From Bacteroidales bacterium UBA1715 (lineage in GTDB: Bacteria; Bacteroidota; Bacteroidia; Bacteroidales; UBA1715): a stretch of DNA of 64,000 bases. Below, piece by piece: positions 17,751-27,526 of the stretch. Position numbers and translations under genes: made by a program. How positions within the stretch are numbered: the stretch's first letter is position 1; the number at the start of each line of letters is the position of its first letter. Location of the stretch: positions 176,236 to 240,235 of the forward strand of contig DCIX01000036.1 of the NCBI GenBank assembly GCA_002317135.1, in the 5' to 3' direction. The notes under the pieces are model-generated. The model worked only from the letters and a program-made list of their open reading frames with translations, was not told the DNA's origin and ran no database searches.

Positions 17751-17784
17751 TTGCTACCAACTAACAGATTATTGGGTACATTTG
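17751..17784 (+). promoter_or_regulatory. Possible promoter of kdsD
   Basis: TACATTTG (17777-17784) matches the -7 form; TTG at 17751-17753 is 23 bases away, slightly long. The element covers the first possible TTG start (17782), which supports a later start for kdsD. Confidence 0.45.
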
Positions 17785-17835
17785 CATAGTGAAAGTAATA
17801 CAAATATTTTTAACTACCAAAAAAAATATACTATA

Positions 17836-18804
17836 GTGAATAACAATTCCACAATTATTGAAAATGCGAGACGAATTATCCTCGAAGAGTCTCAATCTAT
17901 CAGCAATTTGTCCAACTATTTAGATGACAATTTTGCCACAATAGTAAAAGAGATTCTAATGACAGAAGGACGACTTGTTGTGACTGGCATTGGTAAAAGT
18001 GCGATAATTGCCACAAAAATTGTCGCTACTATGAACTCTACTGGAACGCCTGCTTTGTTTATGCATGCAGCAGAAGCAATTCACGGTGATTTGGGTATGA
18101 TTCAAAAGAATGACATCATATTATGTATATCAAAAAGTGGAAATACACCAGAAATAAAAGTTCTCATTCCATTACTAAAACGCGGTGGCAACAAACTTAT
18201 CGCTATGGTTTCGGACAAGAACTCATACCTTGCTGAACATTCCGACTATTTATTATATGCTCACGTTGACCGCGAAGCTGACATAAACAATCTTGCACCA
18301 ACGAATAGTACAACAGCACAACTTGTTATGGGCGACACTTTAGCAATGTGCCTGTTGGAACAACGAAAATTCAGTCCACAAGATTTTGCTAAATATCATC
18401 CTGGTGGTGCATTAGGAAAACGAATGTATATGCACGTTGACGACATTTTTGTGTCTGAAAATGCACCGAAAGTATTTCCTGAGCAACCTCTTTCTGAAGT
18501 TATCATTGAAATTTCCTCAAAAAGATTGGGCGCAACTGCCGTTATTGACGAAAACAACCAATTACTTGGAATTATCACCGATGGTGACCTTCGTAGAATG
18601 TTGGAAAAAAGCACGAACATTAACGACAAAAAAGCAAAAGACATTATGTCCATTAAGCCAAAGACAATCAGCCGTAATGAACTCGCAATCAAAGCATTCG
18701 AACAGATGGAAAAAAACAGTATAACACAATTGGTTGTAACTGACGGCAACACATACTTGGGACTTATTCACTTACACGATTTACTAAAAGAAGGTATCGT
18801 ATAA
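17836..18804 (+). CDS. kdsD: Arabinose-5-phosphate isomerase (KdsD/KpsF type)
   Basis: The enzyme converts ribulose 5-phosphate to arabinose 5-phosphate, the first step toward Kdo of LPS. It has an N-terminal SIS domain (TGIGKSAIIATKIVATMNST, then HGDLGMI and CISKSGNTPE) and two C-terminal CBS domains (ITDGDLRRMLE and GLIHLHDLL). I use the GTG at 17836 as start, giving 322 residues, close to the family length, because the upstream TTG lies inside the probable promoter. The next gene begins 11 bases later. Confidence 0.9.
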   Translation: MNNNSTIIENARRIILEESQSISNLSNYLDDNFATIVKEILMTEGRLVVTGIGKSAIIATKIVATMNSTGTPALFMHAAEAIHGDLGMIQKNDIILCISKSGNTPEIKVLIPLLKRGGNKLIAMVSDKNSYLAEHSDYLLYAHVDREADINNLAPTNSTTAQLVMGDTLAMCLLEQRKFSPQDFAKYHPGGALGKRMYMHVDDIFVSENAPKVFPEQPLSEVIIEISSKRLGATAVIDENNQLLGIITDGDLRRMLEKSTNINDKKAKDIMSIKPKTISRNELAIKAFEQMEKNSITQLVVTDGNTYLGLIHLHDLLKEGIV

Positions 18805-18815
18805 CAATTTAGTTT

Positions 18816-20075
18816 ATGAAAATTCAACGCAACGATATAGAAATTATGGCGCCTGTCGGTTCGTATGAATCACTAATGGCAGCAATTCAAGCAGGAGCGA
18901 ACTCTGTGTATTTTGGTATTGAAATGCTCAATATGCGTGCTCGCTCATCTAATAATTTCACTACACAAGATTTAGCTAATATCGTACAGATATGCAATGA
19001 ACATAATATAAAATCGTACTTAACCGTAAACACGATTATATACGACAAAGATATGGAAACACTGCACAAGGTTATGAAAGCAGCCAAGGATTACAGTGTT
19101 TCTGCTATTATTGCTTGCGATATCGCTGCAATTCAATGTGCACAAGAATATGGCGTTGAAGTTCATATTTCAACACAATTAAATATATCTAACAGCCAAG
19201 CAGTTCGATTCTACTCGCAATTTGCCGATGTGGTTGTACTTGCACGTGAACTGAATTTGATGCAAGTTCGCGAGATTTACAACGCAATTCAAAATGAACA
19301 TATCTGTGGACCTTCGGGAAATCCTATCAAGTTAGAAATGTTTTGCCACGGAGCGCTTTGCCAAGCGATTTCAGGGAAATGTTACCTCAGCCTACACGAA
19401 CGCAATTATTCGGCAAACAAAGGTGCATGTCTACAAACTTGCCGAAAAGCGTATGTTGTTACAGAAAAAGAAACAGGAAACGAGTTAGAAATTGACAACG
19501 AATACATTATGTCGCCAAAGGATCTTTGCACAATTGGTTTCCTTGACGAACTGATTGAAGCAGGTGTGCGAGTAATGAAGATTGAAGGTCGTGCTCGTAG
19601 TGCCGAATATGTAAAAACTGTTGTTCAATGTTATAATGAAGCTGTAAGCGAAGTAGTAAACGGCACTTACACAGATAATAAAGAAGAAAAAGTTGCTCGT
19701 TGGAAAGAAAATCTTTCACGAGTTTTCAATAGAGGATTTTGGAATGGCTACTACTTAGGACAACGCTTAGGAGAATGGAGTACCCACTATGGTAGCAGTG
19801 CAACAAAAACAAAAGTTGCAATTGGAAAATGCACAAACTATTTTTCAAACCTTAATGTTGCCGAGTTTCTTATGCAATCCGATGAATTATGTCAAGGAGA
19901 CGAGATACTGATTACTGGACCAACAACCGGTGTTGTCGAAATGAAAGCAGATGACATTCGAGTAGATTTAAAATCAGTAGAAAAAACTTGCAAAGGTGAA
20001 TTGTTTTCAATGAAAACAGCCGAAAAAGTCCGCCGTGGAGACAAACTCTACAAAGTAATTGATTCCAATAAATAA
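18816..20075 (+). CDS. Peptidase U32 family protein (TrhP/YegQ-like)
   Basis: The 419-residue product belongs to the U32 family. The fold starts with IEIMAPVGSYESLMAAIQAG and contains the family Cys motif EMFCHGALCQAISGKC and a further Cys in GACLQTCRKAY, which resembles the iron-sulfur-binding pattern of the tRNA hydroxylation members. In Escherichia coli the YegQ (TrhP) branch works in 5-hydroxyuridine formation on tRNA, and RlhA on rRNA. The length is nearer to YegQ. Location between kdsD and a flippase, with gaps of 11 and 8 bases, suggests one operon but not a shared pathway. Confidence 0.85.
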   Translation: MKIQRNDIEIMAPVGSYESLMAAIQAGANSVYFGIEMLNMRARSSNNFTTQDLANIVQICNEHNIKSYLTVNTIIYDKDMETLHKVMKAAKDYSVSAIIACDIAAIQCAQEYGVEVHISTQLNISNSQAVRFYSQFADVVVLARELNLMQVREIYNAIQNEHICGPSGNPIKLEMFCHGALCQAISGKCYLSLHERNYSANKGACLQTCRKAYVVTEKETGNELEIDNEYIMSPKDLCTIGFLDELIEAGVRVMKIEGRARSAEYVKTVVQCYNEAVSEVVNGTYTDNKEEKVARWKENLSRVFNRGFWNGYYLGQRLGEWSTHYGSSATKTKVAIGKCTNYFSNLNVAEFLMQSDELCQGDEILITGPTTGVVEMKADDIRVDLKSVEKTCKGELFSMKTAEKVRRGDKLYKVIDSNK

Positions 20076-20083
20076 GAATAATT

Positions 20084-21367
20084 ATGTGGCAGAAAGTCAA
20101 GAAAATACTGCAGTCTGAAATTGCCGTAAATTCTGCAAAATTACTTTCTGCCAATGTGATAGTTCAAATCATAGGATTGCTCGTTTATCCAATACTAACG
20201 AGATTATATTCACCCGATGATTTTGGACTAATTAATTTATTTTTAAGCATTTCTGGAGTACTGACAATTATTGCTACAGCAGAATTTCAGTACGCCATTG
20301 TTTTACCAAAATCAGAATCAAAAGCAATTGCCTGTCTACAAATAGGATTGCTAATTACACTTGTAACTGTTGCTATTCTGCTTGCATCTATTCCATTTTC
20401 AAAACAAATTGCAAGTATATTCAACGCTCCCAACCTTACCCAATGGTACTGGGCAATCCCAATTTTTGTATTTCTCTCTGCACTATGGAATTTATTGAAT
20501 TACTGGTGCATACGGCAAAAATCATTCGATGAAATTTGCAAATATCAGCTTATTCAAAGCGTAACAAATGCTACGTCAAAATGCACATTCGGATGGCTAG
20601 GTGTCCTCAACGGAGGGCTTATTATTTCAGCAATATTGGCACCATTTATTTCATTGTTCTACCTAATTTTAAAGATTCAAAAAAAAGCTCAAACAATTTT
20701 TCATTTAGCAAAAAAACAAGAAATCGTATCAACTTTTCACGAATACTCCAATTTTCCAAAATATTCTTTGCCAAGAGCATTACTCAATTATGTTAGCGGA
20801 AATCTTCCTATCTTATTACTGACACCTTTTTTCTCTCTTAGCGAAATCGGTTTCTTTGGAATGGCATTATTAATAGGATTCAAGCCTGTCAATATCATAT
20901 CAAATACATTGTATCAAGTTTTCTATCAAAGAACAACAGCAAAGATTCAAAAGCAGGAAAATATATTGAGTTTTCACTTACAATATCTGACCTATTCAAT
21001 CGTAATTTTTCTTCCTCTATTTCTACTAATTTTTGCTTACTCATCAGATATAGTCAACTTTCTATTAGGTGACAAATGGACACAAACCGGTTCGTATATC
21101 AATGTCATGATAATCTGGTTATTTGCAAGTGTTTTAACTGGACCTATATCCTACTTACCCGATATTTTCAAAAAACAAAAAATCGGCTTATTCTTTGAAG
21201 TTGCCTTAATAACAGCAAGATCTACAGCACTCTTAGTTGGTATATATTATTGTGATTTTACAAAAACAATCTTTCTCTATAGTTTATCAAGTTTTGTTGT
21301 CATAACACTCCAATGCCTTTGGTTCTACAAACTAATACACACTTACGAACGAACCATTGAATCTTGA
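20084..21367 (+). CDS. Polysaccharide flippase (Wzx/MOP type)
   Basis: The 427-residue protein is an integral membrane protein with about 12 predicted helices and the N-terminal pattern of the polysaccharide biosynthesis family (NVIVQIIGLLVYPILTRLYS, PDDFGLINLF). Members move lipid-linked oligosaccharides across the inner membrane. It follows the U32 gene by 8 bases. Its last 25 bases overlap the end of the convergent glycosyltransferase gene. Specific substrate not determinable. Confidence 0.85.
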   Translation: MWQKVKKILQSEIAVNSAKLLSANVIVQIIGLLVYPILTRLYSPDDFGLINLFLSISGVLTIIATAEFQYAIVLPKSESKAIACLQIGLLITLVTVAILLASIPFSKQIASIFNAPNLTQWYWAIPIFVFLSALWNLLNYWCIRQKSFDEICKYQLIQSVTNATSKCTFGWLGVLNGGLIISAILAPFISLFYLILKIQKKAQTIFHLAKKQEIVSTFHEYSNFPKYSLPRALLNYVSGNLPILLLTPFFSLSEIGFFGMALLIGFKPVNIISNTLYQVFYQRTTAKIQKQENILSFHLQYLTYSIVIFLPLFLLIFAYSSDIVNFLLGDKWTQTGSYINVMIIWLFASVLTGPISYLPDIFKKQKIGLFFEVALITARSTALLVGIYYCDFTKTIFLYSLSSFVVITLQCLWFYKLIHTYERTIES

Positions 21368-22512
21368 AGAACTTGATCATAAATACTATTAATCTGCTTA
21401 CCGACATTTTCAAACGAATAACATTTTGCAGAATCCCGAATCAAGTCTTTTTTATACAACTGAAAATGGTCCAGCATCCAGTTTATCGCATCGAAAAAAG
21501 CAGCGTCATCACCAATTGGTACAATAAGTCCATTTTCTGGTGCAACCATTTGAGGTACCGCACCTACAGAAGAAGAAATTACGGGCAAACCACAAGCTAA
21601 TGCTTCTGAAATAACAACAGGTGCATTTTCAGCTTTTGAAAATAAAACAAAAAAATCACTCTGTTTCATTCTCTCCGAAACATGAAACGGCGTTTGTTCA
21701 CCAAGAAAATAGACAACCGAATCAAGCAAACCCAATCGGCTTGTTTTTTCTACAATATCATTATAATCCGGCCCCGTACCAATAACTATCAGTTCAAAAT
21801 CAGAGCGGACTTTTGAAAGTTCATACACGACGTTGATTATACCAGAAATATTCTTCACAGAATCATCAAAACAAGATACATGAATTATCCTTTTCCGTTT
21901 TCTCTGTGATTGAGTATCGTCAACAAAAAAAAAGTCGTCTACTACATTACAAACAACACAGTAATTGTCATTATGAAGATTACAATCCTTCATTGCTTGC
22001 TCTAATGATAACGAAACTGGCATTACACATTTCGCATTGCGAACAATTATCTCTGTTATTCGTTTTCTTACGAATCCTTTATATGAGTTTCTCTCACGAA
22101 AATACCGAGACCAATGCTCTGTAATCACGTATGGAATATGCCTTGTTTTTAGTAAAAAATAGGATAAAAAACCTGAACGAGTTAACACATTTGTATGAGT
22201 AATATCAGGTCTGCCAAAGTTCTCGTTAACAAATTTATATCCTTTTAAGAATGCACGAAAATAATTAATCGCTTTTGAAAATTTCCGTAACCCCCACCAT
22301 TTCGTGAATGGATAATAAACATATACTTCCGTAATTTTCCCTGTTTGTTGCGTAATAATTTCAAAATCTTTTACCGTATTATCGGCACAAGGAAACAGCA
22401 CACAGATATTCGCAAAATGAGAAACTGCTTCCGCATGTTTGCGAACAAACAATCCTGCCATTGCGTCATAACGATTTGGATACCAAGCCGAAAAAAACAA
22501 TACCTTTTTCAC
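21343..22512 (-). CDS. Family 4 glycosyltransferase
   Basis: The 389-residue protein has the two-domain GT-B form. The N-terminal acceptor half starts VLFFSAWYPNRYDAMAGLFV, and the donor half carries the GT4 signature (KQSDFFVLFSKAENAPVVIS, then EALACGLPVISSSVGAVPQM). It probably builds a surface glycan together with the flippase encoded convergently; the two genes overlap by 25 bases at their ends, so they cannot be one operon. The sugar donor is not known. Confidence 0.88.
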   Translation of the reverse strand: MKKVLFFSAWYPNRYDAMAGLFVRKHAEAVSHFANICVLFPCADNTVKDFEIITQQTGKITEVYVYYPFTKWWGLRKFSKAINYFRAFLKGYKFVNENFGRPDITHTNVLTRSGFLSYFLLKTRHIPYVITEHWSRYFRERNSYKGFVRKRITEIIVRNAKCVMPVSLSLEQAMKDCNLHNDNYCVVCNVVDDFFFVDDTQSQRKRKRIIHVSCFDDSVKNISGIINVVYELSKVRSDFELIVIGTGPDYNDIVEKTSRLGLLDSVVYFLGEQTPFHVSERMKQSDFFVLFSKAENAPVVISEALACGLPVISSSVGAVPQMVAPENGLIVPIGDDAAFFDAINWMLDHFQLYKKDLIRDSAKCYSFENVGKQINSIYDQVLQDSMVRS

Positions 22513-22628
22513 TAAAAAATTGATTTAACAGTTACTTTCAACAACAAAATCCAAACTTGTCCGATGCTATTTTTTCATTCTTCAAGACTGTTTTTTGCAA
22601 TATTACTAATTCTCTATTTAACTCCATT

Positions 22629-22657
22629 TTGTTTTACAAAGAAAATAAGTATTTTTG
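22629..22657 (+). promoter_or_regulatory. Promoter of lpxC
   Basis: TTG (22629-22631), an 18-base spacer and TATTTTTG (22650-22657) match the Bacteroidetes promoter form. This lies inside the upstream extension of the lpxC frame and fixes the start downstream of it. Confidence 0.75.
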
Positions 22658-22676
22658 CGTAGTAAAAATGAAGAAT

Positions 22677-23591
22677 ATGTCTGAGAAACAACGCACGATT
22701 GCACAATCGGTTTCCTTCAGTGGAAAAGGTTTGCATACCGGCAAAATAACAAATACAACAGTCTTCCCAGCAGAGCCAAATACAGGCATTCGCTTTAAGC
22801 GCATTGATTTAGACAATACGCCTATTATTCCTGCTAATCCGGAATATGTGGTTGATACTTCACGCGGAACAGTCATTGGTATTTCCAAAGAAATATTTGT
22901 CAGCACAATTGAACATTTAATGGCTTCACTTCATGCACTACATGTGAACAACGCCCTTATTGAAGTTGACGGACCTGAAGTTCCAATATTGAATGGTAGT
23001 GCAAAACCATTCTTTGATGAATTAGAAAAGGTTGGAACAATAGAACAAGATGCTGATTTGGAATATCTTGAAATAACTGAAAAAGTTGTCTACACGGAAC
23101 CAGAACGAAACGTTGAAATTATAGCATACCCTTGCGATACATTTCGTGCCGATGTTCATATTAGTTACGATTCGTTTATGCTTCGTAATCAATATGCAAG
23201 CATAAAAGACCTTAAAGATTTCGGTACAGAAATCGCTTGTTGTAAAACATTCTGTTTCTTCCGAGAAATTGAAATGATGCTTGCCGCTAACCTTATTAAA
23301 GGCGGTGACTTAGATAACGCAATTGTATTTGTTGATAGAAAAGTATCCTCTGAAGAAATCGCAAGAATGTCGAAACTATTCCCAGGAAAAGAAATCAACA
23401 TTGAAAAAGAAGGTGTCTTAAATAATACAGAATTGTCTTTTGAAAACGAGCCTGCTCGTCATAAGTTACTTGATCTTATTGGTGATTTATGGTTAGTTGG
23501 CAAACCAATAAAAGGACACATTATTGCAACAATTCCTGGCCATAAAGCAAATACGAAATTTGCAAAAATTCTTCGCAAAACAATCAAATAA
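22677..23591 (+). CDS. lpxC: UDP-3-O-acyl-N-acetylglucosamine deacetylase, without FabZ part
   Basis: LpxC carries out the committed step of lipid A synthesis, a zinc-dependent deacetylation in the cytoplasm. The sequence has the start QSVSFSGKGLHTG and the zinc-binding segments STIEHLMASLHAL and PARHKLLDLIGDL. I start at MSEKQRTIAQ (22677; 22668 also possible), giving 304 residues, the size of the stand-alone enzyme. In many Bacteroidetes lpxC is fused at its 3' end to fabZ, giving a protein of about 460 residues. Here it stops right after the LpxC domain, and lpxA begins 19 bases later, so the dehydratase part is missing from this locus. Confidence 0.95.
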   Translation: MSEKQRTIAQSVSFSGKGLHTGKITNTTVFPAEPNTGIRFKRIDLDNTPIIPANPEYVVDTSRGTVIGISKEIFVSTIEHLMASLHALHVNNALIEVDGPEVPILNGSAKPFFDELEKVGTIEQDADLEYLEITEKVVYTEPERNVEIIAYPCDTFRADVHISYDSFMLRNQYASIKDLKDFGTEIACCKTFCFFREIEMMLAANLIKGGDLDNAIVFVDRKVSSEEIARMSKLFPGKEINIEKEGVLNNTELSFENEPARHKLLDLIGDLWLVGKPIKGHIIATIPGHKANTKFAKILRKTIK

Positions 23592-23610
23592 TAAAACAAT
23601 TAGAAAATAT

Positions 23611-24390
23611 ATGACACAACAAGATATGGCTTTCGTCCACCCAAATGCAAAATTGGGAAAAGATGTTGTCGTAAGACCTTTTTCATACATTTATGATGAT
23701 GTAGAAATCGGTGATGGAACTATTATAGAACCAAATGTTACAATTATGCCTGGTGCACGCATCGGTAAAAATTGTCACATTTTCCCTGGTTCTGTAATTT
23801 CGGCTATTCCTCAAGATTTAAAATTTGCTGGCGAACATACAACAACAGAAATTGGCGACAATACCGTAATACGCGAATGTGTTACAATCCATCGTGGAAC
23901 GGTAGACAAAATGACCACAAAGGTTGGTAAAAACTGTCTAATCATGGGATATGTACATATTGCTCACGATTGTATCGTTGGTGACAATTGTATTTTTGCA
24001 AACTATGCAGCTCTTTCTGGACATTGCATTGTTGGCAACCATGTGATTATAGAAGGTAAAGCTGGTGCTCAACAATTTATGGTTGTCGGCGATCATGCAT
24101 TTATCGGTGGCGGAACTTTCATCAGAAAAAATGTGCCTCCATTTGTAAAAGCAGCAGAAGAACCTATTCAGTATGTTGGGGTAAATACAGTCGGTCTTGC
24201 ACGCCGTGGTTTCTCAGAAGATAAGATTCGCGAAATTCAAGATATTTATCGCACAATTTTCCTTCAAAAAGGAGTTTTAATGAAAGATGCGATTGATATG
24301 GTCCGTCAAAATTTCCCACAATCAGAAGAGCGTGATGCTATTATTACCTTCATAGAAAATTCACCTAACGGTATTATAAAGAAACCATAA
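23611..24390 (+). CDS. lpxA: UDP-N-acetylglucosamine acyltransferase
   Basis: LpxA transfers a 3-hydroxyacyl chain from acyl carrier protein to UDP-GlcNAc, the first step of lipid A synthesis. The 259-residue protein has the left-handed beta-helix of hexapeptide repeats (VRPFSYIYDDVEIGDGTIIE) and the catalytic His region GYVHIAHDCIVGD, followed by the C-terminal helical part. The start at 23611 (MTQQDMAFVHPNAKLG) fits the family; the longer frame overlaps lpxC. It follows lpxC by 19 bases and precedes apbE by 1 base. Confidence 0.96.
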   Translation: MTQQDMAFVHPNAKLGKDVVVRPFSYIYDDVEIGDGTIIEPNVTIMPGARIGKNCHIFPGSVISAIPQDLKFAGEHTTTEIGDNTVIRECVTIHRGTVDKMTTKVGKNCLIMGYVHIAHDCIVGDNCIFANYAALSGHCIVGNHVIIEGKAGAQQFMVVGDHAFIGGGTFIRKNVPPFVKAAEEPIQYVGVNTVGLARRGFSEDKIREIQDIYRTIFLQKGVLMKDAIDMVRQNFPQSEERDAIITFIENSPNGIIKKP

Positions 24391-24391
24391 T

Positions 24392-25417
24392 ATGGTAAAA
24401 CTATTACAAAAGAACTTACAGCGATGCCTCCTTGGAGTTATCGCTGTTTTATTTTTCGGATCATGTACCGAAACAGCAAAACAAAAAAAATATTTTGAGG
24501 TAACTGGCTTAGCACAAGGAACCTACTACAGAGTCGTATACGAAGACACTGCTTTCCGAAAAGCATCTTTTGATTCTCTTCTAAAGAACTTCGACACCAC
24601 TTTTAGCGTATACATACAAGAGTCTATGATTTCAAGAATCAACAACAACGACTCTACGGTTCAATTATCGGAACAGTTCAACTATTTTATACAGAAATCA
24701 AAATACATCGCCTCTATCACCGATAGCGTATTCGACATTACCGTTGCACCATTAGTAAACGCATGGAAATTCGGACCGGATTCTTCGAAACATCCAATCC
24801 CGACCCAAAGACAAATTGATAGCATTAGAGAATTTGTCGGAATGGATAAATTTTATGTTGAATCAAATCGGTTTATAAAAAAAGACTCTCGCGTTCAAAT
24901 TATCGGGAATGCAATTGCACAGGGCTATTCTACCGATTTAATAGCTCACTTTCTTGATAATTTAGGAGTAGAAAACTATTTAGTAGATGTAGGATGTGAG
25001 ATGCGCTCTAAAGGCGTAAATTCAAAAGGTAAGATTTGGAACATAGGAATAACTCGTCCAGAAGAAGGTATTGACAACAAACCAGTAGAAGATTCGTACG
25101 ACATTGTTTTACAACTAGCAAACAAATCGTTAGCAACTTCTGGGAACTATCGCAAATTCTATTACGAAGATGGTACAAAATACTCACATACCATCAATCC
25201 CAAAACTGGACAAACTGTTCCATCTGACCTACTAAGTGCAACGGTAATAGCTGATGAATGTATAGAAGCAGACGCAATTGCTACTGCTTGTATGGCAATG
25301 GGAATTGAAAAATCCATACAATTTTTCCAACACCATCCTGAATACGATGCATTACTGATTTATGCCAAAGGAGATTCTCTAACAACATACAAAACCAAAG
25401 GCATTAGCACAAAATAA
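24392..25417 (+). CDS. apbE: FAD:protein FMN transferase lipoprotein (ApbE)
   Basis: ApbE attaches FMN through a phosphoester bond to Thr or Ser of partner proteins such as the RnfG and NqrC subunits of ion-pumping complexes. The 341-residue product has a lipoprotein signal (FFGSC, C25) and then the flavin-transferase domain (VTGLAQGTYYRVVYED, TVAPLVNAWKFGP, KYSHTINPKTGQ, and the metal-binding Asp region CIEADAIATACMAMG). It begins 1 base after the lpxA stop codon, so it is probably co-transcribed with lpxCA. Rnf or Nqr genes are not in this window. Confidence 0.92.
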   Translation: MVKLLQKNLQRCLLGVIAVLFFGSCTETAKQKKYFEVTGLAQGTYYRVVYEDTAFRKASFDSLLKNFDTTFSVYIQESMISRINNNDSTVQLSEQFNYFIQKSKYIASITDSVFDITVAPLVNAWKFGPDSSKHPIPTQRQIDSIREFVGMDKFYVESNRFIKKDSRVQIIGNAIAQGYSTDLIAHFLDNLGVENYLVDVGCEMRSKGVNSKGKIWNIGITRPEEGIDNKPVEDSYDIVLQLANKSLATSGNYRKFYYEDGTKYSHTINPKTGQTVPSDLLSATVIADECIEADAIATACMAMGIEKSIQFFQHHPEYDALLIYAKGDSLTTYKTKGISTK

Positions 25418-25445
25418 AAAAGGGGCGTATGGTATACGCCCCTGC
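25416..25445 (-). terminator. Terminator of htpG, shared with the end of apbE
   Basis: AGGGGCGTAT-GGT-ATACGCCCCT (25421-25443) is a 10-bp stem. The T tract follows on the minus strand, so it serves htpG best. It also lies just after the convergent apbE gene. Confidence 0.75.
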
Positions 25446-25468
25446 ATTGTTAATACATTCACAATGTA

Positions 25469-27511
25469 TTACTTTAGCATGCTGATACTTCGTTTTACGA
25501 ATGATTCTAGTGCTTCACCCTTCAACATATTATTCGAAATCAATGCTAAGTCAATCAATTGCTTTACTTTAGTATTTTCTTTTCCATACGCAGCCAAAGT
25601 ATCTTGTTTTTTGCGTTCTAAATCCAAGATTTGCTTAGAAACAGAATCTAATTTTTCTTTGTCTGCAGCAGGAACTTCTTCGTCCTTCTTATCCTTCTTC
25701 GCATCTTCTAACGTTGTCTTTTCTGCTTGCAAAGGAGCAATTTCAGAATCTACTTTACTTAATACTTCACCTATGCTTGCTTTCTTTTCTTCGTTTATTT
25801 TTACAATCAAAGGATGATTTGAGTTAATTATCAAATTGTAACTATCAGGTATTTGATTGTAGAAACTCATGCCTGGATTCATCTGAGCCATATCTTTCAT
25901 ACGACGCATATATTCAGATTGAGTAACAATGATTGGTGCTTCTTCTGCAGATAAGTTCTCAAATTGAATCATAAATTCTGTTGCTGCCTGAGATTTGAAA
26001 ATTTCTTTCAAGTCATCTTTTTCTGACTGTACTAATGCAGACTCTTGTAAATCTTCTTTCTTCACAAGGTTTTCAATAATATCAGCATCTACACGGCTAA
26101 ACGAAACCTTTTCGAATTTTTGTTCCAATTGACTAATTAAATGCGAATCCAAATGACCGTCCATCAATAACACATCATATCCTTTATTTTTTGCCTTTTG
26201 GATATAACTATATTGTGTTTCAGGATCGTTCGCATACAAATAAATCAAAGTACCATTCTTATCTGTTTGATTATCTTTAATCAAAGTCTTGTATTCTTCA
26301 AATGTAAAATACTTGCCGTCAACATTCTTCAACAATGCAAAATCTTTTGCTCTATCGTAGAACTTTTCTTCACTCAACATACCGTATGTGATGAACAACT
26401 TCAAATCATCCCATTTCTTTTCAAATTCAGCTCTGTCTGCCTTGAAAATTTCTTGTAAACGATCTGAGACTTTCTTTGTAATGTGGCTTGAAATTTTCTT
26501 TACATTTTGATCACTTTGCAAATAACTACGAGACACATTCAATGGAATATCTGGAGAATCCAAAACACCATGCAACAAAGTCAAGAAGTCAGGAACAATA
26601 CCCTCCACAGAATCAGTTACAAACACCTGATTACAATATAATTGAATCTTATTCTTTTGTACTTCGAAGTTGTTTCTGATTTTTGGGAAATACAGAATAC
26701 CAGTTAAATTAAATGGATAATCAACATTTAAGTGAATGTTGAACAATGGATCTTCGGCCATTGGATACAATTCCTTGTAGAAAATTTGGTAATCTTCATC
26801 CTTTAAATCTGCAGGTTTCAATGTCCATGCTGGAGTTGTATTATTGATTACATTATCTTCATCTGTATCAACATACTTGCCATCCTTCCATTCTTGTTTT
26901 TTACCAAAAACAATTGCCACAGGCAAGAACTTACAATATTTTTTAAGTAGTTCTTCTATTTTTTCTTTTTTAAGATATTCTTCGGATTCCGAATCAACAT
27001 GAAGCACGATGTCTGTTCCAACAGTTGCTTTTTCAATTTCTTCAATTGAGTAATTTGGACTTCCATCGCAAGTCCATTTTACAGCCTTTGCACCTTCTTG
27101 ATATGATTTAGTCACAATATCAACTGTGCCAGCAACCATAAATGCAGAATAGAAGCCAAGGCCAAAATGACCAATAATAGCCTCAGCCTTGTCTTTGTAT
27201 TTATCAAGGAATTCTTCAGCACCAGAGAACGCAATTTGATTGATGTATTTATCAATTTCCTCAGCAGTCATACCGATACCATTATCAGAAATGGTAATAG
27301 TTTTTGCATGTTCGTCTATTGCAACTGTTACTTTTGCATTAGTAACATTTTGCTCATATTTACCGAGTTTTGCTAATGTTTTTAATTTCTGCGTAGCATC
27401 TACTGCATTTGAAACAAGTTCACGCAAGAATATTTCTTGGTCAGAATAAAGAAATTTCTTTATGACCGGAAAAATGTTTTCGGTTGTAACACCAATTTTA
27501 CCTGATTGCAT
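25469..27511 (-). CDS. htpG: Molecular chaperone HtpG (Hsp90)
   Basis: HtpG is the bacterial Hsp90, an ATP-driven chaperone dimer of the cytoplasm. The N-terminal GHKL ATPase domain shows LRELVSNAVDATQKL, ISDNGIGMTAEEIDKYI and GHFGLGFYSAFMVA. Middle and C-terminal domains follow. The start at 27511 (MQSGKIGVTTENIFPVIK) gives 680 residues, which is normal. The frame extends to 27595, but that part crosses a 28-bp palindrome and has no homology. The palindrome directly before the start is either the terminator of the upstream gene or a control site. Confidence 0.95.
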   Translation of the reverse strand: MQSGKIGVTTENIFPVIKKFLYSDQEIFLRELVSNAVDATQKLKTLAKLGKYEQNVTNAKVTVAIDEHAKTITISDNGIGMTAEEIDKYINQIAFSGAEEFLDKYKDKAEAIIGHFGLGFYSAFMVAGTVDIVTKSYQEGAKAVKWTCDGSPNYSIEEIEKATVGTDIVLHVDSESEEYLKKEKIEELLKKYCKFLPVAIVFGKKQEWKDGKYVDTDEDNVINNTTPAWTLKPADLKDEDYQIFYKELYPMAEDPLFNIHLNVDYPFNLTGILYFPKIRNNFEVQKNKIQLYCNQVFVTDSVEGIVPDFLTLLHGVLDSPDIPLNVSRSYLQSDQNVKKISSHITKKVSDRLQEIFKADRAEFEKKWDDLKLFITYGMLSEEKFYDRAKDFALLKNVDGKYFTFEEYKTLIKDNQTDKNGTLIYLYANDPETQYSYIQKAKNKGYDVLLMDGHLDSHLISQLEQKFEKVSFSRVDADIIENLVKKEDLQESALVQSEKDDLKEIFKSQAATEFMIQFENLSAEEAPIIVTQSEYMRRMKDMAQMNPGMSFYNQIPDSYNLIINSNHPLIVKINEEKKASIGEVLSKVDSEIAPLQAEKTTLEDAKKDKKDEEVPAADKEKLDSVSKQILDLERKKQDTLAAYGKENTKVKQLIDLALISNNMLKGEALESFVKRSISMLK

Positions 27512-27526
27512 CTTTATAAAAATTAA

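Noticed and set aside
22557..22676. N-terminal extension of lpxC
   Set aside because: The stretch contains a full Bacteroidetes promoter (22629-22657), and the family begins near MSEKQRTIAQ.
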